A stretch of 64,000 bases of DNA from Lobulomyces angularis (Eukaryota > Chytridiomycota > Chytridiomycetes > Lobulomycetales > Lobulomycetaceae): contig JADHYX010000012.1 of NCBI GenBank assembly GCA_027604685.1, forward strand, positions 1 to 64,000, written 5' to 3'. The first letter of the stretch is position 1, and every line of letters starts with the position of its first letter. The notes under the pieces were generated by a model. That model was not told the origin of the DNA, ran no database searches, and saw nothing but the letters and a program-made list of their open reading frames with translations. The translations under genes and the position numbers were made by a program. Positions 1-13,200 of this stretch are shown piece by piece.

Positions 1-203
1 TTTATTTTCAACTTAGTTTTCACTATGTTAATATTTAAATATATGAATTGGTGTTTGTTGTATTATTTTTATGAATATTTGATAAATGTTCAAAAAGATA
101 ATGTGCAAGCACTAACGTTTTACTGAAAATTTCATTGGTGTTTTGTTCCGTCCTGTGTACCACTCCAATTTTAATTTTTTTTGATTTCAAAAATTCAAAG
201 AAC

Positions 204-803
204 ATGCAAAGATTGTCTCTAAATTTAAGAAAAATCGGAAGGCGATTTGCTTCAACTGAAGCTACTTCAACTTCCAAGTTCCCCCCTCTAGAAAAAATGA
301 TGACTAAGGAAGCTTATGAAGCAAGACACCATGCTCTAGGTTACTTTTTTTGCTAAATTTGTTTTCCTTAAATAAGATTATATAGGAACTATTAGTTTTT
401 GGAAAAAGTTTAACTACTTCATTACCCTTCCTGGTTTAATTTTAGTTGCTTTATATGCTTTACCTCAAGAATTTGCTCACATCAAACATTTGCAGGAACA
501 TCCTAATGAATTAGTTCCGTTTAATTATTTAAGAAAGAGAAAAAGTGTAACTATAAAAAAATAAAAGCTTTCAAATAAAAAAAATTTTAATTATTTTTTT
601 TTTTTTTCTTTTGAATTTATTAGCTCTGTAAGTTCTATAAATTAATTTAAAATTTTTTATTTACTTATTTATTTTTTAAGTCCCATGGGGTGACGGAGAT
701 CATTCCCTCTTTTGTAATCCTATGTGCAATCCTGTATAAAATTTATTTTTGTAAACAAGTTTTTTAATATTTTTATTTTTAGGACCCAAAACCAGAAGAA
801 TAA
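204..803 (+). CDS. COX6A: Cytochrome c oxidase subunit 6A (mitochondrial)
   Basis: Small nuclear-coded subunit of respiratory complex IV in the mitochondrial inner membrane. I read four exons (204-339, 386-544, 681-733, 783-803) joining in phase to 122 residues. The N-terminus is basic and Ser/Arg-rich like a mitochondrial presequence. The middle holds FWKKFNYF followed by one hydrophobic membrane span. The C-terminus carries the family signature PWGDGDHSLFCNP, present only if the last two short exons are spliced in. The ATG at 204 gives a normal presequence; an ATG at 135 in the same frame would add a hydrophobic leader and is less likely. The length is usual for the family. The exon 2 donor (A|gtgtaa) was chosen because it restores the conserved frame. 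Confidence 0.9.
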
Positions 804-1671
804 TAAGAAGAAATGGTTGTTTTTTTCTTTTTTACTTTGGGAAAGAATTTTTATACATACTTTGGAAAATTGACTACAATTTTTTAATAACCTTTTTTTT
901 GAAATATAAATTTATATCAATATCATATTGTTATGTACTTTTTTAAATTAAAAAAACTACTCACATCAATTGAATTTGGAAAGTGTATAATGAAGTTCTC
1001 AAAAATAAAATGGCCTTAGTGAACAAATTTGTTTTTAAATTTGGTGCATTGTTTATACAGATCTATATCGATTACAAGTTATTAATATGAATTAAACTTT
1101 TCTAAAAAGAACAGGTTATGCAATTAAGATAATGAAGTGCAAATATTTAAAACTTTAACAAAATTAACATAAAATAAAAATAGTTATTTATCAAAGACTA
1201 TTTCTATATTTCAAATGCTTCTGATAATGGTTACTTCTTGCTATTATGCATACGTAACTCCAGTAAGTTAAAATTTTGTATTTTATAAAAACGGGACCAT
1301 TCATTGACCTTGATCCTTAAGAATATTCAATGTATTAATGAAGAAATTTACCAAAGCATCACAGTTTTTTTGGGTGTGTGAATTATTTTTCTTCTCGAAG
1401 ATTCTAATGCTTCCTGAAAATTTTGCGATCATCTCATTATTGTATGCCACAAAAATTTCAACCAAAAAAAAATTAAAATATTATACTTTCCAAATTGCTG
1501 CTTTCTCAAATCAATTAATATCTGTTCAGTCTTTAAAGAATAGATCTATCGAATTGATTTTAGCATTCTTACAGTAACCAATTTACCATTTTCATCAAAA
1601 AAAAAAAGTTTGATTACAGTACTCACATTTCTTTTTAATCCATTAAACAACATATTTACTTTATTAATTTA
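804..1671. other. Intergenic, no supported gene
   Basis: AT-rich stretch between COX6A and the MAPKKK gene. Short open frames exist on both strands (plus 1338-1577; a minus exon-like frame at about 1300-1455), but neither has a recognisable domain, a clear start or convincing splice partners. I see no RNA gene. Confidence 0.5.
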
Positions 1672-4600
1672 ATGGAAATTATGGAAAGATGGAATGAAGA
1701 TAAGGTTGGTGAATTTTTAGAGGAAAATGTGAGGCAATAATTTTTACATTTTCCTTTTTTTTTAACATTTTATGATGAAAGGGCTTTACACAGTTTAAAA
1801 AATCATTTAGGCAAAATAATATAAATGGGGAAATTTTGCTGGAATTAACGTACGAAACGTTAAAAGACTTGGGGATTTTATCAGTTGGTGAAAGAGCTAA
1901 GGTTTTAAGAGCCATAAAAGTTGTTAAAAATAACATGAATTTGCAACTTCATAATCAAAATAATGTATTTTTCAATTATAAATTTAACCATTTCCTTTTT
2001 TATTGTAATTAAATTTTTTTTCTTTTTTAGCAAAGACCTATTGTAAAAACAAAATCAAGCAATGATATAAATACTGTAACTAATTCTTTATCGATAACTA
2101 TACCCATCACATCTCCCAAGTAAAAATTCAAAAATAATTTTTTACTAACACATGTATTATTAAGTCGTGCAAGGAGTGATACTTCTCCATCCTCAGCAGT
2201 ACTAGTAAGAACTTTTATAGCCCCTCCAAGACAGATGAATAATCAGACACCACCTCCACCATTAGCTACTTCGACTCAATCTTCTGTTTTAAAAAAAAAA
2301 GGTTCCGTTAAATCAAACATTCCTTTTGATATGTCACCTCTAATTATAACTCCCCGGTCGAGTTCTATGAGCAAAAATCAAAATCAGCAGCTCTCCTCTG
2401 CCGCTCTCAACAGTGCTAGTATTAACCCTCACATAGGAAATTTGTTTCCGGTTAATAATTCACATGAGCCATCATGTAAAATATTAAACTTTCTCGTATG
2501 TTTGCTTAATTATTTATTATGTTAGTGAAATCCCCCAGATCATCTTCTCCGGTATCCCCTATAACTCAACTAATAAACCTTGGTTTTTACCCTGACGACA
2601 AAAAACGGGATGATTTGAGTAGCAAAGCATCAAAAAATCCTGATAAAGATTTAATGGAAATTGAATCCGTTAAAAATGTATTTATTAACTAAACAAAGCT
2701 TTAAAAAAATTAAAGTTTTTTTAGCGTTGTATAAGAGTAAAAGGAATTAATAACCAACATCATATTATAGACATTTTTGAATTAAATGATGCGAAATTGA
2801 TACGTGAAAAAATTTTTCACAAGTTTAATATACCAGATAATGAACGACATTTGCATGCGATATTTGCTATAGATCATTCCTCGATAAAGGAGAACAATAG
2901 TAATAAAACTTTTTATTTTTAACCGTAATTCTTTTCTGTGTGTAGTGATAAATTTAGATGACACTGAATTGTTATCTATTTGCAAATCGCAAAATAACCC
3001 ACTAAAAGCGAATTTAACTATTAGAAAACAATACTTTTTCAATTCTACAGAACAACAGCAACAAAGAAAAAAGGAATTGGAAAAACTCAACCAGTCTCCT
3101 TCATCAAGTGAAGTAAAAAAAGAAGTAAAAAGATCAAACAAATTGTAAGCATTCCTTTTTTTGCATAAAAAATTTGTTGAAAAACTTAATATTTTTTTTA
3201 AATTATTTTTTTTTAATGGTAGAGCTAAATTTTTTGGTGCATCACCTCCTAAATCTAACTCAAGCAATTCTTTGGAGGATATTGTTAGCCCTCCTTCCTT
3301 TAATCCTTCACAGATCTCACAGATTCAATTTTTTCAAAACTCAGCATCATCTGTTAATAAGCAGCAATTAATTCATAATCAAGTCACAAGTGATGATTTT
3401 GAACAGCCAGTAATTAAATCTAAAAAACTACTGGACTTTTTTGGTGAAAGACCACCTGATGAATTAATTGCTGATCAATTAGAACAATTTTTTCCTGGTA
3501 TTACTCAGCGTCAATCTCAAATGTACAATGAACAAAATTTAAATCAGATACCATCAGATGCTTATAAAGAGAATAGTTCATTTGTCAGACAGTCTACCAT
3601 TTCAATCAACTCTTCTGCATTAAATAATATACCATTTAAACCTTCACCGCAAGCTGTAGAGGCCGTTAATATTCCAATTGTTAGTTCAAGCTCCTTCACA
3701 GGAGAATCAGTTAATTTGGAGAACTTACCTACTTCCGATATTAAAAATATCGTTCAAGCAGCAATGATAAACAAAAGATTATCTAAAGTTGCTCACAGAA
3801 CCTCTGTTTTACAGAAACGAGCAACTAATATACCACCTGGTAGAACATTTGCTTTTCAGAGAAACACTAGACAGCGAATTTCTAGTGAATCTAACAAAAT
3901 TGAAGAAGAAAATGATTCTTCTAGAAGAAATACAATCTCTAATGTTTTGGCGGAGTATGGATTTTCTCAAACAAATTTAAATAACTCATCACCTACAACT
4001 CCTTCAACATTAACAGGGAGTACCAGTGCCATCAACAGCTACGTCAGTGAAGCTTCCCTGCCACTACCTGGCCAATTTAGTAGAAGTAGTGTCAATGATC
4101 AAAATTCACCACAACTTCAGGAGGATCGCAATCCAACCTTAGAGTCCACCCCTGAACCAACACCTCAAGGTAATAAAAGAATTAGCATGATCAACAAGCA
4201 ATTATCTCCAACCAAATTAAATTTTATTGTCAATGAAACGTTACAAGAAGAAGAGGTTTTAATGGAGGATGATGTGATTATAGAAAAAACGGAAGAAAAA
4301 AATATCCAGAATATGGAGCGGCAATCACATCCAGGTGGGGAGCAATCGTTGTTGCATTCTGAACAAAAAATAGTAGTAGAAAAGCAAAGGAAAAGTTTAC
4401 CCGCTATAAAAAGATGGGAGCAAGGAAAAATGATTGGGCAAGGTGCATTTGGAAAAGTTTTTCTTGGAATTAATCTTGATACTGGAGAGTTGTTAGCAGT
4501 AAAACAAGTGATAATTGGAGATGAGAATGACTCTCAAAAAAAAAAGAGGGAAGATGCATTACGAGGGGAGTTAGAATTGTTGAAAGAGCTCGAGCATGAA

Positions 4601-5797
4601 TATATTGTTAGATATATGGGTAATATTTATTCTTACTTAAATTTTTTAATTTTTTTTCTCTTTTTAGGTTTTGAAATAAAAGATTTAAACTTCAACGTAT
4701 TTTTAGAATACGTATCTGGTGGAAGTGTTTCTTCACTACTTGGAAAAGTAATTAAATTCGATGATAGTTTAACTAGAAGTATTAGTTACCAAATATTAGT
4801 TGGATTGGAATATTTACATGATAGGTTAGTAGCTTGATTATTAAAAAATAAATTTTTTTGACGGTTTTTTTTTTTATTTTTTTAGGAGAATTATTCATCG
4901 TGATATAAAAGGGGCCAACAGTAAGTTTTTATTTGGTTGTTGTTTTTTTTTTTAAAGGATTATTTTGTATAGTTCTCATTGATGCTGATGGTGTTGCCAA
5001 AATATCCGATTTTGGAATATCTAAGAAGAATGGTAAATACTTCGTTTTTTTTTTTTTTTATGCCACTTTTTCAGAATACGTTGCTTACCAAAGAATGACA
5101 AGAATGTCAACGCAAGGAACAGTTAATTGGATGGCTCCCGAGGTAGTAAAGGGAAAAGGATATTCAGCAAAATGCGATATTTGGTCAGTTGGATGTCTAG
5201 TAATGGAAATGCTGACGGGGTATCCACCTTGGAAAGGTGTAATGGGAAATATCATTTTACTTTTGGGACGAGGAAATTCTCCGCCAATACCGGAAGAACT
5301 AACTTTAATTGCCAAAGATTTTATAAAATTGTGTTTTACTAAGTAAAAAAAAAATACAAATAAGGGAAAAATTATGCTGATAATTTTATGTTTTTTTTAG
5401 TGATCCAGAAAAGCGACCCACAGCAACTGAGTTGTTGCTACATCCATATGTTCAAATTGATCCTACTCAATTAGATTTCAAGCAGTGGTATGAAGAAGCT
5501 TTAGAAGTTGCTATGGCACAAAAACAAGCTTTAAAAGATTTAGAACCAAGCAGTGATGAGTCTAGTAGTGACGAAGATTCGTATGATAGTGAATCGGAGG
5601 AAGGTAGTCAAATAAGTATGGAAGATCTTAAGGAAAATAATGAAGAAATTAGTGAAGAAAATAATGAAGCAGGAGTAAACGAAAACAATGCTATTCCAAA
5701 CTTCGAAGAACAACTTGATGAGGATGGTAAAGATTTAAGCATCACCTTAACTGCTGCATATGGTTTAGATTCAGTTGAAGATGAAAATTACTTTTAG
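1672..5797 (+). CDS. Ste11/Byr2-type MAP kinase kinase kinase (SAM-RA-kinase)
   Basis: Protein kinase that phosphorylates MAP kinase kinases; in yeasts this type serves mating, filamentation and osmotic signalling. Thirteen exons (1672-1728, 1782-1964, 2031-2119, 2165-2475, 2526-2677, 2725-2899, 2946-3144, 3223-4619, 4668-4824, 4886-4920, 4973-5032, 5075-5342, 5401-5797) sum to 3480 nt, exactly 1160 codons. An N-terminal SAM domain (about residues 3-75) holds WNEDKVGEFL. A Ras-association/ubiquitin-like segment lies near 265-385. A long Ser/Asn/Pro-rich linker follows. The kinase domain (about 785-1047) shows the glycine loop GQGAFGKV, AVK lysine, HRDIKGAN loop, DFG, and GTVNWMAPE. The tail is rich in Ser, Asp and Glu. 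All catalytic residues are present. SAM, RA and kinase in this order match Ste11 and Byr2 rather than Bck1. Confidence 0.93.
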
Positions 5798-6268
5798 AAA
5801 AAAAAAAAAAAAATTGATTATTATTTTTAATTTTTATTTTTTTGTATAATATTTTTTTAATTTTTATTTTTTAAATTATAGTAGTAAATATCATCAATTT
5901 TTCCACCAGGCTAATTTGTAGTAATCTAAAGAAAAAAAATTTTTTTTAAAATTGAAAGAAAAATTGTTTAGAATCTTAAGTAGAAATTAAGATTCCATAA
6001 TTATTTTTATGACCGTTAAATTATTACAGTTTTCAAAAAAATTGTCAAAAAATTAAAAAAAAAGTTGTCAATAATTTGATAATTTATAAGCTGAAAACTT
6101 TCTGTTAAAATTCCACTTCCTTCTAATTTATATATATACTCTGAAAATTAAAAAATGAAAATAAAAAAAAAACATTAAAAAAAAAAAAAAGATACTGCTT
6201 TAAACAACAAAGTGAAAGTCCGCCGGTAAGCAGTTAACGAAACAGAGTGAGAACTGTGTATTGATTTT
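5798..6268. other. Intergenic and probable start of the bZIP leader
   Basis: Very A/T-rich spacer with long homopolymer runs. From about 6190 the composition becomes more balanced, which may mark the transcribed leader of the bZIP gene. A small ATG frame at 6156 (eight codons including stop) may lie upstream of the transcript. No coding gene is seen. Confidence 0.4.
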
Positions 6269-6543
6269 ATGTTATTTTGTTTACTTGCGAATCTGCGCTT
6301 TGGAAGTGACTTCAACTGCAGTTTGAAAAGGTTAATTTCTCTGTGGAGTAGCAACCTTTCTAATCAAAAGATTTATTTTTGTACTGTACTGTGTAGAATC
6401 TGGAAATAAGTTGAAGTCCTTTCTTCGGCTGCTTCGTTAAAGTTGATCATGTAAAAAAGGAAATGAAAAGAAAAAGAAAAGAAAAAACTCAACAAATTTT
6501 TCTGACGAATGTTACACACTTAAAAAAAAAGAGAGATTTTTAA
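6269..6543 (+). promoter_or_regulatory. Cluster of upstream ORFs in the bZIP leader
   Basis: Four ATG-initiated frames precede the bZIP start. The first is 46 codons plus stop at 6269-6409. The second is a minimal ATG-TAA at 6449-6454. The third is 26 codons plus stop at 6463-6543. The fourth is a four-codon frame overlapping it at 6509-6523. All end before the main ATG at 6662, and no further ATG lies between 6523 and 6662. This is the layout used for translational control of GCN4 in yeast and ATF4 in animals, where uORFs and reinitiation couple translation to amino-acid stress. Function here is inferred; the transcript start is unknown. Confidence 0.5.
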
Positions 6544-6661
6544 AAAAATTTTATTTTCTTTTTCAAAAAAAAAAAAAATTTAAAATAAAAATAAAAAAAA
6601 AAATTTAAAAAAAAAAAGATTAAAAAAAAAATAAAAAAGTAAAAAAAATAAATCAAAGATT

Positions 6662-7564
6662 ATGAATGAAACTTTTTTTTTTGAAGAACTTGAAGAATTA
6701 TTCAATTTTAGTAATTAAAAACAAAAATAAATATAGCAAAAAATTAAGAATGTTTTTTAATTTTTTCTTTTTCTTTTTTTTTTTTTTAATTTCAATGTAA
6801 AAATAAAAAGAAAAAATTTCTAGGTTAAAAAATTAATTTTTTTTTTTTTTATTCAGATGTGGAAAAAAAAAATGGTACAAAAGTTGAACTAAAATATGAA
6901 CCGAAAAATCAATTAAAAAAACTTAATATAAAAAATACCATACAACATCACAGTTCCGAAATTTTACAACCAGAAGCAAACTTAAAAGAAAAAATACTTT
7001 CTATAGATGCAAATATACCACAAGCGAGAGAAATTTCATCTCCTCCAATGTCCACCGAATCTCTAACAATTCTGCATAATTATGATAACCATGAACAGAA
7101 GTCATATTGCTTCGATTTACCACTTAGTCCTCCAACTTTAGAAAATAATAACAAACTTTCAGAAAAAATAAAAGTGGAAGATGAAAAGAGTACAGTTAAA
7201 ACCCCATTAAGTTCAAAAATTGAAGAATTTACTGAAAAAAAACTTCAGGATTATGAATTAAATATGAAATTGAAAAGGCAAAAAAATACGGAGGCAGCTA
7301 GAAGGTGCAGAAAAAAAAAGGTGGAAGAGCTAAATAAACTGAAAATAGCGGTGGAAGAATTGGAATTAAAAAACATTGAAATGTCTAAAACTTTAAACGA
7401 TTTAAAAATCAAAAAATTAAATTGGTTAAACACTATTTCGTTTTTGGTATAATTAAAAATAAAAATTTTTAACATAAAAACAAAATTTTATCTTTTTTAA
7501 ATTTAAGACTCAAAAAGTTTATAAATTAGAAAATGAAATTAGCGAATCTAATTCAAGTAAGTAA
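6662..7564 (+). CDS. Gcn4-like bZIP transcription factor
   Basis: Three exons (6662-6710, 6857-7446, 7508-7564) total 696 nt, exactly 232 codons. A short first exon codes an acidic/aromatic N-terminus (ETFFFEELEELF). The middle contains Ser/Pro motifs that could be an activation region. The basic region NTEAARRCRKKK near residues 155-175 closely resembles that of Gcn4 (NTEAARRSR). The leucine zipper that follows is short and extends into the last exon. Such factors activate amino-acid biosynthesis genes during starvation. The uORFs upstream strengthen the Gcn4 assignment. The DNA-contacting Asn, Ala-Ala and Arg positions are intact; a Cys replaces the usual Ser in AARRS. Confidence 0.85.
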
Positions 7565-7984
7565 TAAAAAAAAAATGCAGAATATTAAAGAAAAAAAATT
7601 TCAAAGCAATAATGAATTTAGGAAATATGATGCTTCCGGAAACATCAAAACCTATCACTTGAAAAATTCTAAATATCTTTCTTTCTTTTTTTTTTTAATA
7701 CCAATTGTGTATATAATTTAATATAGTTTTGTTTTTAATTTCTAGATAGTTTTTTTTTTAATTTTTTTTTGTTAATCTATATTTTGCTTATTTATTTACA
7801 TAAGAAAAATGAAGAGGTAGATTATTTTAAAGCAGGAGAACATAAGTACATATGTTTATATATATATATATATTTTAAATTAAGCAAAAGAATAAAAGTT
7901 CATGAAAAAAATAAAACAATAATTAAAATTTAAATAATTTTTCTAATGTTTTTTTTTTAAAAGTAAAAATCCTAAGAAATATTT
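7565..7984. other. Convergent intergenic region with a (TA)n run
   Basis: Spacer between the 3' ends of the bZIP gene (+) and the BCKDH gene (-). It contains a TA dinucleotide run at 7857-7873 and T tracts. An open frame at 7533-7721 overlaps the bZIP end, is Lys/Asn-rich, and has no family signal. Confidence 0.5.
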
Positions 7985-9798
7985 TTACTTGGCGTAGCCA
8001 TCTTGATTGTAAACGTCAGGATATTTTTTCATTAATCTATCTAATTCTTTTTTTTGTTCTTTTAATATAGGTGGTAAACCATCACCATAAACATCCTCCC
8101 ACATTTCTTTAACCGCTGGTTTGACTCTAACGAATATAAAACAATGAATATTACATTTTAAATAATATTTAACAAAAGAATTCGTAAATAAATATATATA
8201 ATATATGATACCTCTTTTCAGCTTCTGCAAAACTAGTCATAACCTTTTTTTTAATTTCCTTTTTAAATGATTTTTCCTCTTCTTCTGACCAATATCTTAA
8301 CTTTTCAAGATACTTTCTAAATCTTGTGATCGGTGAATCAACTTTCTGCCAATCTGCTATCTCTTGTTTCGATCTATATGCTGTACTGTCATCTGATGTG
8401 CTATGGTGGCCAACACTAAAGTAATAAAAAACAAGTAAAATGAGTAAAAAGATTAAAAAAAAAAAAAACCGATATGTCATTGCTTCAATTAAAATTGGTC
8501 TATTTTCCGAAACAGCAATTCTCTTGGCTTCTTTAGTTGCATTATATACAGCTAAGATATCATTACCGTCAACTCTGATTGTATGCATCCCATAACCAAC
8601 TCCTCTACTTGCTATAAAAATAAAAATAAAAAAAATTGGTGTTATTTTTTTTAAACCGATTCCATCTCCTCTATATTGCTCTTTTGCAGGAGTTGAAATA
8701 GCATAACCATTGTTTCTACAGAAGTATATTACTGGAGAATCAGTAGTTGATGCTATGTTTAAAGCAGCATGAAAATCTCCTTCACTAGCCGCTCCCTCAC
8801 CAAAATAGCAAACTACACACGCGTTCTTTTTTTGTCTTTTTAATGCGTATGCTGCACCTGCCGCTTGTGGTAACTGTGTACCTAGATAGAAAAAAAATTA
8901 ATTTAAAGAAGAAAAAAAAATTTTATGATACCTAAAGGTGAAGATATCGTTTGAAAGTTTAACGCCTTTATACCTAGGTAAAAACTAATTAAATTTTTTT
9001 CCAAAAACCAAAAAAAAAAAAAAAATAATTTACCGTAGTGAACAGGCATTTGTCTACCTTTTCCTAAGTCTAATTCATTTGAATAACATTGATTCATAAA
9101 TTGATCTATGGTAAATCCTCTATGTAGTAAAACACCAGCTTCTCTATATTGTCTATTCAAAAATATACATATTTAGATTCATAAAATATAATTAATATTA
9201 CCCAAAAATCACATCGTCAATATTCAAAGCTTCCGCACTGCCCCTAAACACATTGAAATAAAAAAAAATTAATTCAAAGGTTCAAAAGATTGAAAATCTT
9301 ACATGTGCGTAGCTTCCTCACCATAGCTGGTCATATAAAAACTAATTCTACCTTGCCTCTGAGCTTCATATAAAATCAAATCCATTGTGTTTAGTGTAAT
9401 CCTATATACCAAAAAAAAATTATAAAATATTGAAAAAAGAAGGATTTATTTAAAGAGAAAACAATAATAAACTTTTTTTATTTATAAAGAAAATAAAACT
9501 TTTACTTACATGTTTTTGTACATCTTCAATAAAGATTCCTTAGATAATTTGGGATCAGATTCTTTGACAGTTAAATTTCCATCATTGTCTAAAACACTAT
9601 AAGTATCAATTGCTGGTTGGTTATATAAAAACTTTAAAGTTGTTGTGAAGTTTGATCCTACAGCACCAGGAAAATTGGCTTGAGATGCAGTTTTTGACGA
9701 AAATAACTAAACGAGTAAGAAAGATTAAAAATAAAAAATATTTAAAAAGTAAGTACTCTTATCGAAAGAAACTTATTAAATTTAGTTATTCGGTACAT
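7985..9798 (-). CDS. BCKDHA: Branched-chain 2-oxoacid dehydrogenase E1 subunit alpha (mitochondrial)
   Basis: Thiamine-diphosphate enzyme that decarboxylates the ketoacids of Leu, Ile and Val in the mitochondrial matrix, acting with E1-beta, E2 and E3. About ten exons on the minus strand. The start at 9798 gives a short basic presequence ([14 protein letters not shown]) joined across an intron to [15 protein letters not shown]. Downstream are [11 protein letters not shown] and NNGYAISTP (cofactor region), [21 protein letters not shown], and the phosphorylation loop [16 protein letters not shown], whose serines are targets of BCKDH kinase in animals. Both loops are read only after splicing. 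The C-terminus ends in a typical acidic/basic tail. I see no truncation. The partner E1-beta is not in the window. Confidence 0.93.
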
Positions 9799-10289
9799 TT
9801 TTTTAATTTTTTTAACTCTGTGGGGATTTTCAATATTTAAAATTAACGCACGGAATAACTAGAAACCATTTGTATAAATGGTGGAAAACTTAACTAGTGG
9901 GTTCTTTATTTTATTAGAACTTAAAGAAGAAGATTTTGCATTTGTCATGCTTAGCCAATGGAAATTAAATAAAAAAAGAACCAAGTAAAAGAAATTTAAC
10001 TAAAATTTGGTAAAAACCCAAAGTCCATATATATTATTTCTGTAGTAACTTACTGAAAGCGTTTTTTAATCATGGTTTTAAAGAAAATAAAAAATGTTTA
10101 CCGTTGTATTAAACTCGAAATTACAAAAAGAATGTTCTAGATTTAAGATTGTTACAATAGATTGTTGTTATATTATAAAAAATTCAGTTCCTTGGAGTTC
10201 TTTATTTGCATAAAAAATTTTGTTTCTTAATTAAGTTCATATCTTTTGTTTCTTGAGCTAAAAAAACCCTTTTTGCAAAGCATTTTGTG
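9799..10289. other. Divergent intergenic region between BCKDHA and the Hrq1-like gene
   Basis: Roughly 0.5 kb holding the promoters of the two divergent genes. A minus frame opening near 9950 stops after about 29 codons and lacks features of a gene. No repeat or RNA gene is seen. Confidence 0.45.
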
Positions 10290-13200
10290 ATGTTTTCTTT
10301 AAAACGAAAAACGAAGTCAAGACCTGTTAAAACTCCTGATGACAAATTGAAGAAGAAGAAATTGAAAGAAAACAAAAAGTTGGATTTTGATGTGCTGTTT
10401 AGCACTAACCCGATAATTCAAAGTTGTTATAAGAAGTTTAAATCTTTAAATTTGGTTTTAACATTGATTCAAACCTCAAAACAACAAGGTTGTGCTTTCA
10501 AAACTTTAAAATCTTCTATTGAAGCTCAAATAAAAGAGTATTTTTTTTTTATTTGTTCAATGTTATCTTTATTATACTTTTTTTTACCGTTTTATTCGAA
10601 ATCAAAATTTAATTTTCATTAATTTTTGTTTCTTTTTTTTGTATTTTCATAGTTTATTTACTTTGGACGATTTGTTTCAAATTGTTTCAATTGGGGAAGG
10701 AATATTGAATTGTTACAAACCAAGCGAAAGGGGTAGTGATTTCATTTATAAGACTGAGGCTGCTGAAGATGAAGACGAAGTTTATGTTGAATTTTGTGAT
10801 TTAAATTGTAATATAAATAAAACCGGGTTTTCAGTAAAGAAGTAATAAAAAATAAATTTCTGTAAACCTTAAATTTTTAAAATAAAAAATCTTAGAAATT
10901 ATGACACCGCAAAAGGAATTGAAGAAAGAAATTTGTTGTTTGGAGAAAAATTACTTGAATTTCAGAACTCTTTAAATGAAACAGTAACATTAATGAAAAA
11001 GAACAATAATAGCACTCTTATAAAAAAAAAAAAATTATTATAATAAATTAATTTTTTTTCTTTGATTACAGCAAGATGTTTCGGAGATATTAAACTTGAT
11101 ATCAGAAAACTTAAAATTTAAATTCAAACCAAGAAGAAAATTAAATGCAGAAAACAAAATTGAAATTACCCCAAAAAAAAATATTGAAGCTGTAGATATT
11201 TTAAAACTGTACAAACAATACCTGTATGAAACTAGAAACACGTCATTAGATGAAGAGGAAAGTTTACATACATTAACTGTGAGGCCACCTTGTTATAAAA
11301 GTTTTCAGGATGCTAGCTTTCTTTCCCAAAATATCAAAAGTGCAATTCAAAATAATTTCAACATTGATACGTTGTATTCTCATCAAACAGAAGCGCTTGA
11401 GGAACTAGAAAACGGAAAAAATTTAATCGTTACTACAAGTACTTCTTCTGGAAAAAGTTTGATCTTTCAATTAGCTATTTTAATGGATATAGAAAAAAAT
11501 CCAAATAACAAATACATGATTATTTTTCCTACAAAGGTATTTTGAGGAAATAATCTTGTTTGTAATGATTTATATTATTGTAGGCTCTTGCACAAGATCA
11601 ATTGTTGGCATTTAATACATTAATAGCCACGCACAAGGATGGGACTCATAATTTTGAAAATGTTGTTATAAATTGTTTTGATGGAGATGTAAACGAAACA
11701 TTAAGAAAAACTTACAGAAATGAATCTAACGTTTTAATCACCAACTTTGATATATTAAATTTTTCAATTTTACCTTCATTCAGATTATGGAAAAATTATT
11801 TTTGCAATTTAAAATACATTATAGTGGATGAATTAGGTATTAAATAGTATCAATACTCTTTTATAACAATTTATTAGAATATTACAACAAAAAATTTGGG
11901 TCATATTGTTCAATCGTGGTGAAAAGAATTAAAAGGATCTGTGAATTTTTAGATAATTACCAATTAAAATTTATCTCCTGCTCTGCAACATTAGTTTACC
12001 CAAAACAAGTAAAAACATTAATTTGTGATTCAAACTGCTAATATATTCAGATTATGGCAGACTTTTTCGGTTTGAATTCTTCTGATTTAGCTTTAATATC
12101 AGACGATGGTTCCCCAATGGGAATTAAGCACTTAATAATTTTGAATCCTAGAGACAACTTACTCGCTAGTTCATCTGACACCACTTGTCACAGAGAGCAT
12201 TTGTGTTTAGACGACAGTTGCAATTTGTTTTGCTTTCTGATCTTAAATAATGTGAAAACTATTTGCTTTACAAAGGTACCACTATTAGAATTATTTGTTT
12301 TTTACAATTTTCTTTCCTTTTTTCACTAAAGACGAGAAAAACCTGCGAACTATTATATCACAAAATACAAACTAAATTAAAATTTAACAGCACTATTTTA
12401 GATAAATGTATGAGCTACAGGGGAGGATATCAACTTGAGACGAGAAGAAAGATTGAAGCAGATATGTTTGAAGGGAATCTACTTGGAATCGTTAGTACAA
12501 ACGGTAAGTTACACAATTTACACGTACATAACATTTAAGTATTTTTTTTTTGTAGCTTTAGAATTGGGAATTAATATTGGAACTCTGACTGCTGTAATTC
12601 ACTGTGGAACGCCAGTGAGTACATCTTCTTACAAGCAGCAATGCGGTAGAGTGGGAAGAAAAAAATTGGATTCTATTTCAATTTTAGTGTCAACTTACAA
12701 ATTAGAAAATGAATACTTTACTAGAAATAGCGAACCAAACAATTATCTAAATTACGCAAATGTTAGTGTAAAAAAAAAGTTACAGATGTTTGCTTTTGAA
12801 CTACCAATATTGCTCTCAAGAGATTTGAAATACTTCAAAGATGATTTTTTTCTGGAAGATAATAGCCTTTTTGAGGATATATTAAAGGGAGAAGGATTTA
12901 GATATGACGACGCATTTAACCAGTATTGTTGTGATTTGAAATTTAAACCAATTTCTATAAGAGGGGAAGCTGATGAAGAATTCGATGCGGGAGAGGATCA
13001 CTTTTTTTCTGTTTTTGATTCTAAAAGTCTTAAATTGATTGAAGATATAGAAATAGATAGAGTTCATTTCACAGTTTATGAAGGTGCGGTTCTTGTTGTG
13101 CAAGGAAAATTTTATCAGGTACATAATTTCAATGCTTATGGTAAAAATAACGTTTTTAGATTTTGGATATTAATGAATCTAAAAAAATGGCAAAAGCTAC

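Noticed and set aside
1338..1577. 79-codon plus frame and an exon-like minus frame between COX6A and the MAPKKK
   Set aside because: No domain, no convincing start or splice partners on either strand; stops in all minus frames just upstream.
7533..7721. 62-codon plus frame after the bZIP
   Set aside because: Starts inside the last bZIP exon in another frame and is Lys/Asn low complexity ending in a hydrophobic T-rich stretch.
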